A stretch of DNA of 64,000 bases from Comamonas sp. JUb58 (GTDB taxonomy: Bacteria > Pseudomonadota > Gammaproteobacteria > Burkholderiales > Burkholderiaceae_C): the NCBI RefSeq assembly GCF_004364775.1, contig NZ_SOAL01000001.1, positions 186,001-250,000 on the forward strand, given 5' to 3'. Of this stretch, positions 25,567 through 33,171 are shown in pieces. The position numbers and the translations under genes were made by a program. Within the stretch, counting starts at the first letter, position 1. The number at the start of each line of letters is the position of its first letter. The notes below the pieces were generated by a model. The model worked only from the letters and a program-made list of their open reading frames with translations, did not search any database and was not told the DNA's origin.

Positions 25567-27120
25567 ATGACCACCTCCATCCGTCAGCAGGACCTGATCG
25601 ACTCGATCGCGGGCGCCCTGCAGTACATCAGCTACTACCACACACCGGATTTCATCCAGCACCTGGCACGGGCCTACGAGCGCGAGCAAAGCCCGGCGGC
25701 CAAGGATGCGATGGCCCAGATCCTGACCAACTCCAAGATGAGCGCGACCGGCCAGCGTCCCATCTGCCAGGACACCGGCATCGTCAACGTGTTCCTGAAG
25801 GTGGGCATGGATGTGAAGTGGGAAGACTTCACGATGGGCCTGGAAGACGCCATCAACGAAGGCGTGCGCCGTGGCTACAACCACCCCGACAACACCTTGC
25901 GCGCCTCCGTGGTGGCCGATCCCCAGTTCGCCCGCAAGAACACCAAGGACAACACGCCTGCCGTCATCAATGTGCAGATCGTGCCGGGCGACAAGCTGGA
26001 TGTGACCGTGGCTGCCAAGGGCGGCGGCTCGGAGAACAAGTCCAAGATGATCATGATGAACCCCAGCGACAACATCGTTGACTGGGTGCTCAAGACCGTG
26101 CCAACCATGGGCGCAGGCTGGTGCCCACCGGGCATGCTGGGCATCGGCATTGGCGGCACCGCTGAAAAAGCCGTGCTGCTGGCCAAGGAAAGCCTGATGG
26201 AAGACCTCGACATGTACGAGCTGCAGCAAAAGGCAGCCAGCGGTGCCGAGCTGGACCAGGTGGAAAAGCTGCGCCTGGAGCTGTTCGAGAAGGTCAATGC
26301 GCTCGGTATCGGTGCCCAGGGCCTGGGCGGCCTGACCACCGTGCTGGACGTGAAGATCAACATGTACCCCACGCACGCGGCCTCCAAGCCCGTGGCGATG
26401 ATCCCCAACTGCGCCGCCACCCGCCACGCCCATTTCGTGATGGACGGCTCCGGCCCCGTGTACCTGGATCCGCCATCGCTGGACACCTGGCCCAAGATCG
26501 ACTGGGCGCCGGATTACAACAAGTCCAAGCGCGTGGACCTGAACACCCTGACCAAGGAAGAAGTGGCCAGCTGGAAGCCGGGCGACACCATCTTGCTCAA
26601 CGGCAAGATGCTGACCGGCCGCGACGCTGCGCACAAGCGCATCCAGGATATGCTGGCCAAGGGCGAGCCGCTGCCCGTCGACTTTACCAACCGCGTGATC
26701 TACTACGTGGGCCCGGTGGACCCCGTGCGTGACGAAGTGGTTGGCCCTGCCGGCCCGACCACCGCCACCCGCATGGACAAGTTCACCGACATGATGCTGT
26801 CGCAGACCGGCCTGATCGCGATGATCGGCAAGTCCGAGCGCGGCCCGGTCGCCATCGAAGCCATCAAGAACCACAAATCGGCCTATCTGATGGCCGTGGG
26901 CGGCGCCGCCTACCTGGTCTCCAAGGCCATCAAGCACGCCAAGGTGGTCGGTTTTGCCGATCTGGGCATGGAAGCCATCTATGAATTCGACGTGGTCGAC
27001 ATGCCCGTGACCGTGGCCGTGGATGCCGGCGGCACCAGCGCCCACATCACCGGCCCGGCGATCTGGAAGGAAAAAATCGCCACCGGCGAATTCAAGGGCA
27101 TTGAAGTCGCAGGCGCCTGA
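25567..27120 (+). CDS. fumA: Class I (iron-sulfur) fumarate hydratase
   Basis: 517-residue 4Fe-4S fumarase with fused alpha and beta regions. Three likely cluster cysteines are visible in RPICQDTGI, GAGWCPPGMLGIGIGG and IPNCAATRH. The C-terminal beta domain contains GKMLTGRDAAHKR and MFSDLGMEA-type sequence (FADLGMEAIYEF). The start MTTSIRQQDL at 25567 is the family start; the frame extends back to 25465 without support. This oxygen-sensitive isozyme next to fumC gives the cell both types in one locus. Confidence 0.95.
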   Translation: MTTSIRQQDLIDSIAGALQYISYYHTPDFIQHLARAYEREQSPAAKDAMAQILTNSKMSATGQRPICQDTGIVNVFLKVGMDVKWEDFTMGLEDAINEGVRRGYNHPDNTLRASVVADPQFARKNTKDNTPAVINVQIVPGDKLDVTVAAKGGGSENKSKMIMMNPSDNIVDWVLKTVPTMGAGWCPPGMLGIGIGGTAEKAVLLAKESLMEDLDMYELQQKAASGAELDQVEKLRLELFEKVNALGIGAQGLGGLTTVLDVKINMYPTHAASKPVAMIPNCAATRHAHFVMDGSGPVYLDPPSLDTWPKIDWAPDYNKSKRVDLNTLTKEEVASWKPGDTILLNGKMLTGRDAAHKRIQDMLAKGEPLPVDFTNRVIYYVGPVDPVRDEVVGPAGPTTATRMDKFTDMMLSQTGLIAMIGKSERGPVAIEAIKNHKSAYLMAVGGAAYLVSKAIKHAKVVGFADLGMEAIYEFDVVDMPVTVAVDAGGTSAHITGPAIWKEKIATGEFKGIEVAGA

Positions 27121-27158
27121 TCTGCGCCCCGCCCGGCCCCGGCCGGGCGACGCCACCC

Positions 27159-27180
27159 AACCGCCTGCGGGCGGTTTTTT
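27159..27180 (+). terminator. Terminator after the class I fumarase gene
   Basis: AACCGCC-tgc-GGGCGGTTTTTT, 7-base-pair stem and T6, 38 bases past the stop. Confidence 0.9.
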
Positions 27181-27294
27181 GCTGCGCGGGAGTGCCAGCT
27201 TTACCCTTCCCACCCTTGAAACATTACTATGCTTGGCCCCCAGGTACGGCGCATGCTGTATCGTGGAGGCTGAACACCGCTAAGGAACAAAAAC

Positions 27295-27504
27295 ATGGCC
27301 AAGCCGAATTACCAGTACGAAAAGCGCCAGCGCGAGCTGGAAAAGAAGAAGAAAAAGGAAGAAAAAGCCCAGCGCAAGGCCAGCGGACACTCTGCGTCCG
27401 ACACCCCGGACGGCAACGAAGACGGCGCGCCATCGCAGCCAGATGCAGACAACGCCGCTGACGCAGGCGACGCAGCAGCCGACCAAGCCAAGTCTGCCGA
27501 CTGA
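27295..27504 (+). CDS. Small conserved hypothetical protein with lysine-rich N-terminus
   Basis: 69-residue protein. AAGGA lies 8 bases before the ATG. The first half (MAKPNYQYEKRQRELEKKKK and on) is a highly basic predicted helix; the second half is an acidic, Ala/Asp-rich disordered tail. Small proteins with this basic start are common in Burkholderiales (family knowledge), but no function is known. The charge pattern would allow nucleic-acid or ribosome contact (inference). Confidence 0.78.
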   Translation: MAKPNYQYEKRQRELEKKKKKEEKAQRKASGHSASDTPDGNEDGAPSQPDADNAADAGDAAADQAKSAD

Positions 27505-27526
27505 GCACGGCGCGCCCGCAAGGGCC

Positions 27527-27563
27527 AAAAAAATGGGCCGCCAGCATTGCTGCTGCGGCCCAT
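27527..27563 (-). terminator. Terminator of the GntP permease gene
   Basis: On the minus strand ATGGGCCGC...GCGGCCCAT is followed by T7, 20 bases past the permease stop. Confidence 0.88.
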
Positions 27564-27582
27564 TGGCATTTCTGGAACCCTG

Positions 27583-28971
27583 CTATCCGCCCAGCGCCGG
27601 CAAGGTGTTGAACAGCAGCACCATCAAGAGGCCCACGAACGAAACAATGGACTGCACCACGGTGATCGTGCGCGTCGCCTCGCCCATGGTCATGCCAAAG
27701 GATTCCTTGACCATCCAGAAACCGGCATGGTTGGCATAGTTGAAGAACAAAGAGCCGCAGCCAATCGACAGCGCCAGCAAAGGCAGGTTCAGGCTCGGGT
27801 CGGCAGCGGCGAGCGGGGCCAGCAAGCCGGCCGCGCCCACAATGCCCACGGTGGCCGAACCGGTCGACACCGACAGCAGCATCGCAATGAGCCAGCCCAG
27901 CACCAGCGGCGGGAACGCAAACTGGTGCGTCAGGTGCACGATCGCATCGCCCACCTTGGCGCTGGTCAGCACCTGCTGGAAAGCACCGCCGCCGGCAATG
28001 ATCATGATGATGCCGGCAATCGGCTTGAGGCTGGCGCCCAGGGTGTCGCGCAGCTTTTCGGCATCGCCGCTGCGCAGGTAGACCAGGGTAAAGGCCGCAA
28101 ACAGCACGCCCAGCAGCATCGCAATCAGCGGATTGCCCAGGAAAGTTGCGACTTGCAGAACGGCCGAGCCCTTGGGCAAGGCCATCTCGGCCAGCGCATG
28201 GGCCAGCATCAGCAGCGCTGGCAGCAAGGCAGACAGCACGCCCATCGCAATGCCGGGCTGGTCCTTGCCGGTCTCTGCCTTGCTTTCGGTGAATTGGTCC
28301 AGCAGGGCCTGCTCAGGCCGGGTCGTCATACGTGGGGTGATGAAGGCGCCATACAGCGGACCGCCTAGGATCATCGCGGGCAAGGCAGCCAGGAAGCCGT
28401 AGAGCATCGTCGGGCCGACGGTGGTTTTCAGGGTCGCAATGGCGGTCAGCGGGCCCGGATGGGGCGGCACCATGCCGTGCATCGATGCGAGCGCCGCAAT
28501 CACCGGCACGCCCACATAGACATAGGCCGAGCCCTTGAAGTTCTCGCGGCTCTCCAGCTTGCGCGCCACGCTGAAGATCAGCGGCAGCATCACCACCAGG
28601 CCCACTTCGAAGAACATCGGGATGCCGATGATGAAGGCCACCAGGGTCATGGCCCAGGGGATCATGCGGTCCGAGGTGTGGCGCAGGATGGCGCTGGCCA
28701 GGCGCTCGGTGGTGCCCGAGTCGGCCAGGATCTTGCCAAGCATCGCCCCCAGCGCAATCACCACGCCGACGGCGCCCAGGGTCTTGCCTGCGCCGTTGGT
28801 GATGTTCTTGGCAATGTCGCCCGGCGCCATGCCGGTGGCAAAGCCCACGCCGATACAGACGATCAGTAAGGCCAGCAAGGGGTGCATGCGGATGCGCGAA
28901 ACAATCAGCGCAACCAGCACCAGCACGCTCACCAAGGCGGTCAGCAGCAATTGGATATCGAAATTTGACAT
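27583..28971 (-). CDS. GntP-family gluconate:H+ symporter
   Basis: 462-residue permease with 12-14 hydrophobic spans. The start at 28971 (MSNFDIQLLL) is the usual GntP beginning. Characteristic segments are RMHPLLALLIVCIGVGFATGM, GAGKTLGAVGVVIALGAMLGK and MHGMVPPHPGPLTA, the last being a GntP family hallmark. Substrates of the family are gluconate and related sugar acids such as glycerate or idonate; no kinase gene is adjacent, so the substrate is open. Confidence 0.92.
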   Translation of the reverse strand: MSNFDIQLLLTALVSVLVLVALIVSRIRMHPLLALLIVCIGVGFATGMAPGDIAKNITNGAGKTLGAVGVVIALGAMLGKILADSGTTERLASAILRHTSDRMIPWAMTLVAFIIGIPMFFEVGLVVMLPLIFSVARKLESRENFKGSAYVYVGVPVIAALASMHGMVPPHPGPLTAIATLKTTVGPTMLYGFLAALPAMILGGPLYGAFITPRMTTRPEQALLDQFTESKAETGKDQPGIAMGVLSALLPALLMLAHALAEMALPKGSAVLQVATFLGNPLIAMLLGVLFAAFTLVYLRSGDAEKLRDTLGASLKPIAGIIMIIAGGGAFQQVLTSAKVGDAIVHLTHQFAFPPLVLGWLIAMLLSVSTGSATVGIVGAAGLLAPLAAADPSLNLPLLALSIGCGSLFFNYANHAGFWMVKESFGMTMGEATRTITVVQSIVSFVGLLMVLLFNTLPALGG

Positions 28972-29093
28972 GCGAGAAGATGTGGATTTGTGACACGCAT
29001 CCCCAGCCACCTACCGCAAGCAGGGGCTTGGGCATGCCCCAACCCTCCTATCCTACGCCGATCAGCCACCCCAGGCTGTAGTCGGATTTCTCC

Positions 29094-29115
29094 GGGCCGG
29101 GCGCCTGCCCGGCCC
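29094..29115. repeat. GC-rich hairpin after puuD
   Basis: GGGCCGGGC-gcct-GCCCGGCCC, a perfect 9-base-pair stem just past the puuD stop. There is no T-run, so it is either an mRNA 3'-end stabiliser or a weak terminator. Confidence 0.5.
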
Positions 29116-29129
29116 GCCGGCGCGGGCCC

Positions 29130-30362
29130 TCAAGGCGCTGTCGATGCGCCGGACTCGAACCAGCGCTTGACCAGATCGCGCTCCTCGGCGCTCAGCCCCT
29201 CGGGATTGCCAAAGGGCATCTTGCGCAGCACCACCACCTGCTGGTAGATCTGCTGGGTGTGCTGGGCCACTTCTTGCGGGCTGTCGAGCTTCACATTCTT
29301 CTGCGCCAGGCCGGTGGCGCTGTGGCAGAGCACGCAATGCTGGGCGAACACCTTGGCCACCTCACCATAGGGCACGGCGCCGGCAGCGGGCTGGCTGGCG
29401 GGGGCTGGCGCTGCGGCCACTGCTGGCTTGGGGCCGGGGCGCAACCAGGCGATCACGCCCAGAATCACCAGCACCCCGATCAGCGCATAAGGCCAGGGGT
29501 GCTTGTTGCGGCCGAGCTTGTGGCCATGGCGCAGCACAAAGAACTGACGAATGGCTGCGCCGGCAAACATCATGCCGATGAGCACCAGCCAGTTGTACTT
29601 CTGGTTGTAGAGCCAGCCGTAGTGGTTGGACAGCATTGCAAACAGCACCGGCAAGGTGAAATAGGTGTTGTGCACGCTGCGCTGCTTGCCGCGCTTGCCG
29701 TAGATCGGGTCAACCGGGTCGCCATTCTTCAGGGCCCGCACGACGGTGCGCTGGCCAGGAATGATCCAGAAGAACACGTTGGCACTCATCGAGGTGGCCA
29801 GCATCGCGCCCATCAGCAAAAACGCGGCCTGGCCGGGGAAGATATGGCAGGCCAGGTAGGCGGCGATGCAGACCAGCACCAGCACCATCGCACCCACAAT
29901 CGCATCGCCATGCTTTTTGAAGCCGAACACGCGGCAGATCCCGTCATACAGCAGCCAGAACACCGCCAGAAAGCTCAGCGCCGTGAACACCGCCAGCGGC
30001 GCGCTCATCGCGTTGGGATCGGCCGGGTTGACCAAGTAGATATTGGCGTTCCAAAGGTAGGACACCGTCAACAGTGCAAAGCCCGACAGCCAGGTGGTAT
30101 AGCTCTCCCAGTAGAACCAGTGCAGGTGGTCGGGCAGCTTGGGCGGCGAGACATTGAACTTGACCGGGTGGTAGAAGCCGCCGCCATGCACGGCCCAGAG
30201 CTCGCCGCTGACGCCCTGCTTTTTCAGGTCTTCGTCTTCCGGCGGGGTCAGGCTGCTGTCGAGGAACACAAAATAGAACGAGGAACCTACCCAGGCGATG
30301 GCTGTGATCACATGCAGCCAGCGCAACAACAGGTTCGCCCAATCGAGGATATAGCCTTCCAT
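29130..30362 (-). CDS. puuD: Membrane-bound urate hydroxylase with cytochrome c domain
   Basis: 410-residue PuuD-type enzyme that oxidises urate to 5-hydroxyisourate and passes electrons to the respiratory chain rather than to oxygen. About eight membrane spans carry histidines (LLRWLHVITAIAWVGSSFY, YWESYTTWLSG, RSVHNTYFTLPVLFAM), followed after a Pro/Ala linker by a C-terminal cytochrome c domain with CxxCH at HCVLCHS and a methionine ligand candidate in RKMPFGNP. The start at 30362 (MEGYILDW) is preferred over 30371. A candidate GntR operator lies about 200 bases upstream. xdhC is on the same strand. Confidence 0.93.
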   Translation of the reverse strand: MEGYILDWANLLLRWLHVITAIAWVGSSFYFVFLDSSLTPPEDEDLKKQGVSGELWAVHGGGFYHPVKFNVSPPKLPDHLHWFYWESYTTWLSGFALLTVSYLWNANIYLVNPADPNAMSAPLAVFTALSFLAVFWLLYDGICRVFGFKKHGDAIVGAMVLVLVCIAAYLACHIFPGQAAFLLMGAMLATSMSANVFFWIIPGQRTVVRALKNGDPVDPIYGKRGKQRSVHNTYFTLPVLFAMLSNHYGWLYNQKYNWLVLIGMMFAGAAIRQFFVLRHGHKLGRNKHPWPYALIGVLVILGVIAWLRPGPKPAVAAAPAPASQPAAGAVPYGEVAKVFAQHCVLCHSATGLAQKNVKLDSPQEVAQHTQQIYQQVVVLRKMPFGNPEGLSAEERDLVKRWFESGASTAP

Positions 30363-30701
30363 TGCTCTCATCCTTGGCAGCGTGGGGTCTGCCAGTGCGA
30401 GGGAGGGGTGATGCCCGCTCTCCTCATCAAGCAGCCAGCGTGGAGGCACCGGCCACTTGTTGAACCTGCTCACCACGGCGGGCGATCTGAGCAGCAGACA
30501 GGCCGCAATCCACAGCCATCATCGACATGACCGGGGCACCGCTGCGACCTTTTGTAGACTCAAAGTGTATGCAATTTCTGCCGCCCAAAGGTCGGCAAAA
30601 AGCTGCACAGCCCCTAGATAAAACCCTGATGCAACGCAGCAAAACCGCTGCGGTCCGCTTCGGCAAAGCGTGCGCCGTGCCTGCACGGTGTGCAAGCCCT
30701 A
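30363..30701. other. 339-base gap between xdhC and puuD
   Basis: Holds the candidate purine-regulon operator (30561-30578). On the minus strand from 30528 to 30427 there is a 33-codon open frame starting MSMMAVDCGLSAAQIARR that lacks a ribosome site; it could be a leader peptide or chance. Near the xdhC end an ACGCAGCA...TGCTGCGT inverted repeat occurs. No terminator for xdhC is obvious, so puuD may be reached by both its own promoter and read-through. Confidence 0.45.
30561..30578. promoter_or_regulatory. Candidate purine-regulon operator, imperfect site before puuD
   Basis: CAAAGTGTATGCAATTTC agrees at 14 of 18 positions with the perfect palindrome AAAAGTGTATACACTTTT found before the GntR gene at 40732-40749. 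It lies upstream of puuD, another gene of urate breakdown, which supports the match despite its imperfection. Confidence 0.5.
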
Positions 30702-31529
30702 TCAGGCATGCTGCGTTCGTTGCAGGTGCTGCAGCAGCTGGGCGGCCACCGCAATCGCAATCACCTCGGGCGCCTTGCCCTGGATGCCCGGCAGCCCGAT
30801 CGGGCAGGTGATACGGGCAAACTCCGCATCGGCAAAACCCCGCTCGGCCAACCGGTGCGCAAAACTGGCGCGCTTGGTGGCGCTGCCAATCAGCCCGACC
30901 AGGTCCAGATCGCCCTGCTGGCGCTGGCGCTGCAGGCAGGCCTGGGTGATCTGCAGGTCCTGCTGGTGGTCGTGGGTGAGGATGAACACGCTGCTGCCCG
31001 GCGCCAGGTCTGCCACCGCCATCTCGATAGGATCGGAATACTCGGCCTGCACATGGGCAGGCAGCTCGGGCGGAAACAGCACCTCGCGGCTGTCCACCCA
31101 GGTGATGGCGAGCGGCAGGTTGCTGAGCACCTGCACCAGGGCCGATCCCACATGGCCGGCGCCAAACACGGCGACGGGGCTGCACTCGGGGGCCAGCATC
31201 TGCGCCAAGGGCTCGCTGTCGGCCTGGGCAATCCGCTGAAAACGCAGGTGCACCACACCACCGCAGCATTGGCCAAGGCGCGGGCCCAGCGCAAAGCGCT
31301 CGCTCAACGGGGCACCGCCACGGGCGAGCAGATCGCGCGCCTTGTTGGCGGCTTCCCATTCCAAGTGGCCGCCGCCAATCGTGCCCAGCTGGTCCTGCGC
31401 AAACACGGCCATCCAGGCTCCGGCATCGCGCGGCGCCGATCCCTGGGTAGACTCCACCTGCACCAAACAGGCATCCTGCGTCGCCAGGCGACCCAATAAT
31501 TGCTGCAGTACGGGCATGCCTTGTTCCAT
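30702..31529 (-). CDS. xdhC: Xanthine dehydrogenase accessory protein XdhC
   Basis: 275-residue maturation factor that sulfurates and inserts the molybdenum cofactor into xanthine dehydrogenase. The N-terminal XdhC domain has TQGSAPRDAGAWMAV and GTIGGGHLEWEA; GQCCGGVVHLRF carries the CC pair typical of the family. The C-terminal Rossmann part contains VAVFGAGHVGSALV and the end CPIGLPGIQGKAPEVIAIAV. The dehydrogenase subunits themselves are not in the window. It is divergent from the TonB-like gene with 51 bases between. Confidence 0.93.
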   Translation of the reverse strand: MEQGMPVLQQLLGRLATQDACLVQVESTQGSAPRDAGAWMAVFAQDQLGTIGGGHLEWEAANKARDLLARGGAPLSERFALGPRLGQCCGGVVHLRFQRIAQADSEPLAQMLAPECSPVAVFGAGHVGSALVQVLSNLPLAITWVDSREVLFPPELPAHVQAEYSDPIEMAVADLAPGSSVFILTHDHQQDLQITQACLQRQRQQGDLDLVGLIGSATKRASFAHRLAERGFADAEFARITCPIGLPGIQGKAPEVIAIAVAAQLLQHLQRTQHA

Positions 31530-31580
31530 CGTGAGAATCGGCCTGCCATACTGCAGGGCCGCTGTAGACGGATTTGTACC

Positions 31581-32159
31581 ATGAGCGATCGACCCACCAC
31601 CTCCCTGCTGTCACGACTTTGGCATACGCTTTTTCGTATACCGCCCAAGTCGCCCGCCGCAGCCAAGGCGTCCTCAGGCCAGCCGGCAAAGGCGGCCAAC
31701 GCCCCCGAGCAGGATGACGACCAGGACAGCTACCTGTCGGTGCTGACCGAAATGCCTGGCATGCGCATGCCCGCCTGGTCGCCGGAAGGCGATGGGCAGG
31801 ATTCCGTCCTGAACCCGGTGGCCGACGAGGCCTACCGCAAACGCTGCGCCCAGCATCTGTACGACCGCTATGCCGAGCGCATCTACCCCGGCATGCTGCC
31901 ACCCATGCTCTACGCCATTGGCGTGCTGGAGCTGCTGCTGGATGAAGACGGCCATATCCAGGACATGAACTGGATGCGTGCGCCCGCGCAGGCCCAGGAA
32001 GTACCGCCGCAGATCGAGGCGCTGGTGCAGGCGGCCGCCCCCTTCCCCGCGCCCCAGCATTTGCGCCACGGCGAGGTGATGGTGTCCTATACCGAGACCT
32101 GGCTCTGGGATGCCTCGGGCAAGTTCCAGCTGCATACCTTGAGCGAAGGCCAGCTATAA
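31581..32159 (+). CDS. TonB C-terminal-domain-like protein
   Basis: 192-residue protein. The start at 31581 (MSDRPTTSLL) is chosen over an upstream extension that would overlap xdhC. A disordered Ala/Pro/Asp-rich stretch (residues about 20-50) is followed by a TonB-like C-terminal domain in which YAERIYPGMLPPMLYAIGVLELLLDEDGHI resembles the pattern of TonB repeats. There is no clear N-terminal membrane anchor, unlike true TonB, so energy transduction is doubtful. Role unknown; its divergence from xdhC may be only positional. Confidence 0.7.
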   Translation: MSDRPTTSLLSRLWHTLFRIPPKSPAAAKASSGQPAKAANAPEQDDDQDSYLSVLTEMPGMRMPAWSPEGDGQDSVLNPVADEAYRKRCAQHLYDRYAERIYPGMLPPMLYAIGVLELLLDEDGHIQDMNWMRAPAQAQEVPPQIEALVQAAAPFPAPQHLRHGEVMVSYTETWLWDASGKFQLHTLSEGQL

Positions 32160-32187
32160 GCCGACCGCAATAGGCATAGGCGCAAAA

Positions 32188-32209
32188 AAACCGGCCAGCT
32201 GGCCGGTTT
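32188..32209. terminator. Bidirectional terminator
   Basis: Perfect palindrome AAACCGGCCAGCTGGCCGGTTT between two convergent genes. On the minus strand it is followed by a T7 run (serving the SYLF gene); on the plus strand the tail is TTTC only. Confidence 0.85.
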
Positions 32210-32237
32210 CTGCTGTGCAGGCCCGTTGGGGGCTGCT

Positions 32238-32822
32238 TTATTCCTTGATCTTGGTGATCTTGGCGCCTTGCAGCGACACGCCTGCTTCCAGGCCTGCGTT
32301 GTTCAGCACAAAGCTGGTCACAGGGGCCTGGGCCGAGGTGGTGTCGATGCTGCCATTGGCACCCACGCGGCCAGCGGCCACGGTGGCGTCAGCACCCACC
32401 GACCAGCCATTGCTCTGGCGGAACTTTGCCAGCGCTTCAGGCGTATTGAACACATAGATGACGGCCTTGGACTGGCCTCCTGCCTGCCAGCCGATCGACG
32501 CGCCGGTGGTGCTGTAGTAGCTGTCGCTGCGGCTGCCCACACGCAGCACGCCACGGCCGTGTTCCACACCCACCACAAAGCTGCCGCCGATGACCGATGG
32601 GAACACCAGCACGCCCTTGGAGCGAGCCACCAGGTCCTTGGAGCCAGGAGCGGTCTGGTACAGGCGTTCCAGCGCTGCATTGGCACGGGCGTCTACTGAC
32701 GTCTCATCCGCACGAGGCGCATTGCTGGTTTCAGGCTTGGTGACCGTGCAGGCCGCCATCGACAGAGCGCCGGCAACCACTGCAGCGGCGACACCCAGGC
32801 TGCGCATAGAAAAACGTCGCAT
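32238..32822 (-). CDS. SYLF-domain (YSC84-like) lipoprotein
   Basis: 194-residue protein with a lipoprotein signal ending in lipobox MAAC (residues 22-25) and a SYLF/Ysc84 domain from about residue 45 to the end (SKGVLVFPSVIGGSFVVGVEHGRGVL, YYSTTGASIGWQAGGQSKA, VIYVFNTPEALAKFR). SYLF domains bind lipids in eukaryotes; bacterial versions are periplasmic or outer-membrane lipoproteins of unknown role. It stands alone with a strong terminator. Confidence 0.9.
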   Translation of the reverse strand: MRRFSMRSLGVAAAVVAGALSMAACTVTKPETSNAPRADETSVDARANAALERLYQTAPGSKDLVARSKGVLVFPSVIGGSFVVGVEHGRGVLRVGSRSDSYYSTTGASIGWQAGGQSKAVIYVFNTPEALAKFRQSNGWSVGADATVAAGRVGANGSIDTTSAQAPVTSFVLNNAGLEAGVSLQGAKITKIKE

Positions 32823-33171
32823 ACCTACTCCTTTGAAATTTGCTGTTCTGGCAATCAGGTCTGCACCGCCGTCTATTCGGCGGTACCCCTAGGAGCAAAT
32901 GGTAGCCACACCTCGTGACGCTGGAAGCCTGCAGATACAACTTGCGGCGTCGGCCTACAGCCTGGGCGATGCGTGTTTGAGACAGGTCAAGGGCTGGCGG
33001 ATCAACACAACTGCATAGGCGTATCGATGCCGTTTACTGGCCGGAACGTTATGTTTGCGGCGCTGCGTTGGCATGGTCTAAGGCCATCTCGCCTCTTCAA
33101 ATTCACCCCTATCAAAACCCTCAATATGGTAGATTTAGACTATTTATTATAGATTTTTGATAGGAATTCAC
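32823..33171. other. 349-base gap before the rhs gene
   Basis: No gene is seen. The last 60 bases turn AT-rich (TTTAGACTATTTATTATAG, about 33131-33149) and probably hold the rhs promoter. The rest is unremarkable sequence without clear repeats. Confidence 0.4.

Noticed and set aside
30427..31902. 491-codon minus-strand frame over xdhC
   Set aside because: Overlaps xdhC in another frame and has Arg/Gly/Pro-rich shadow composition; only its last 33 codons lie in free DNA and are noted separately.
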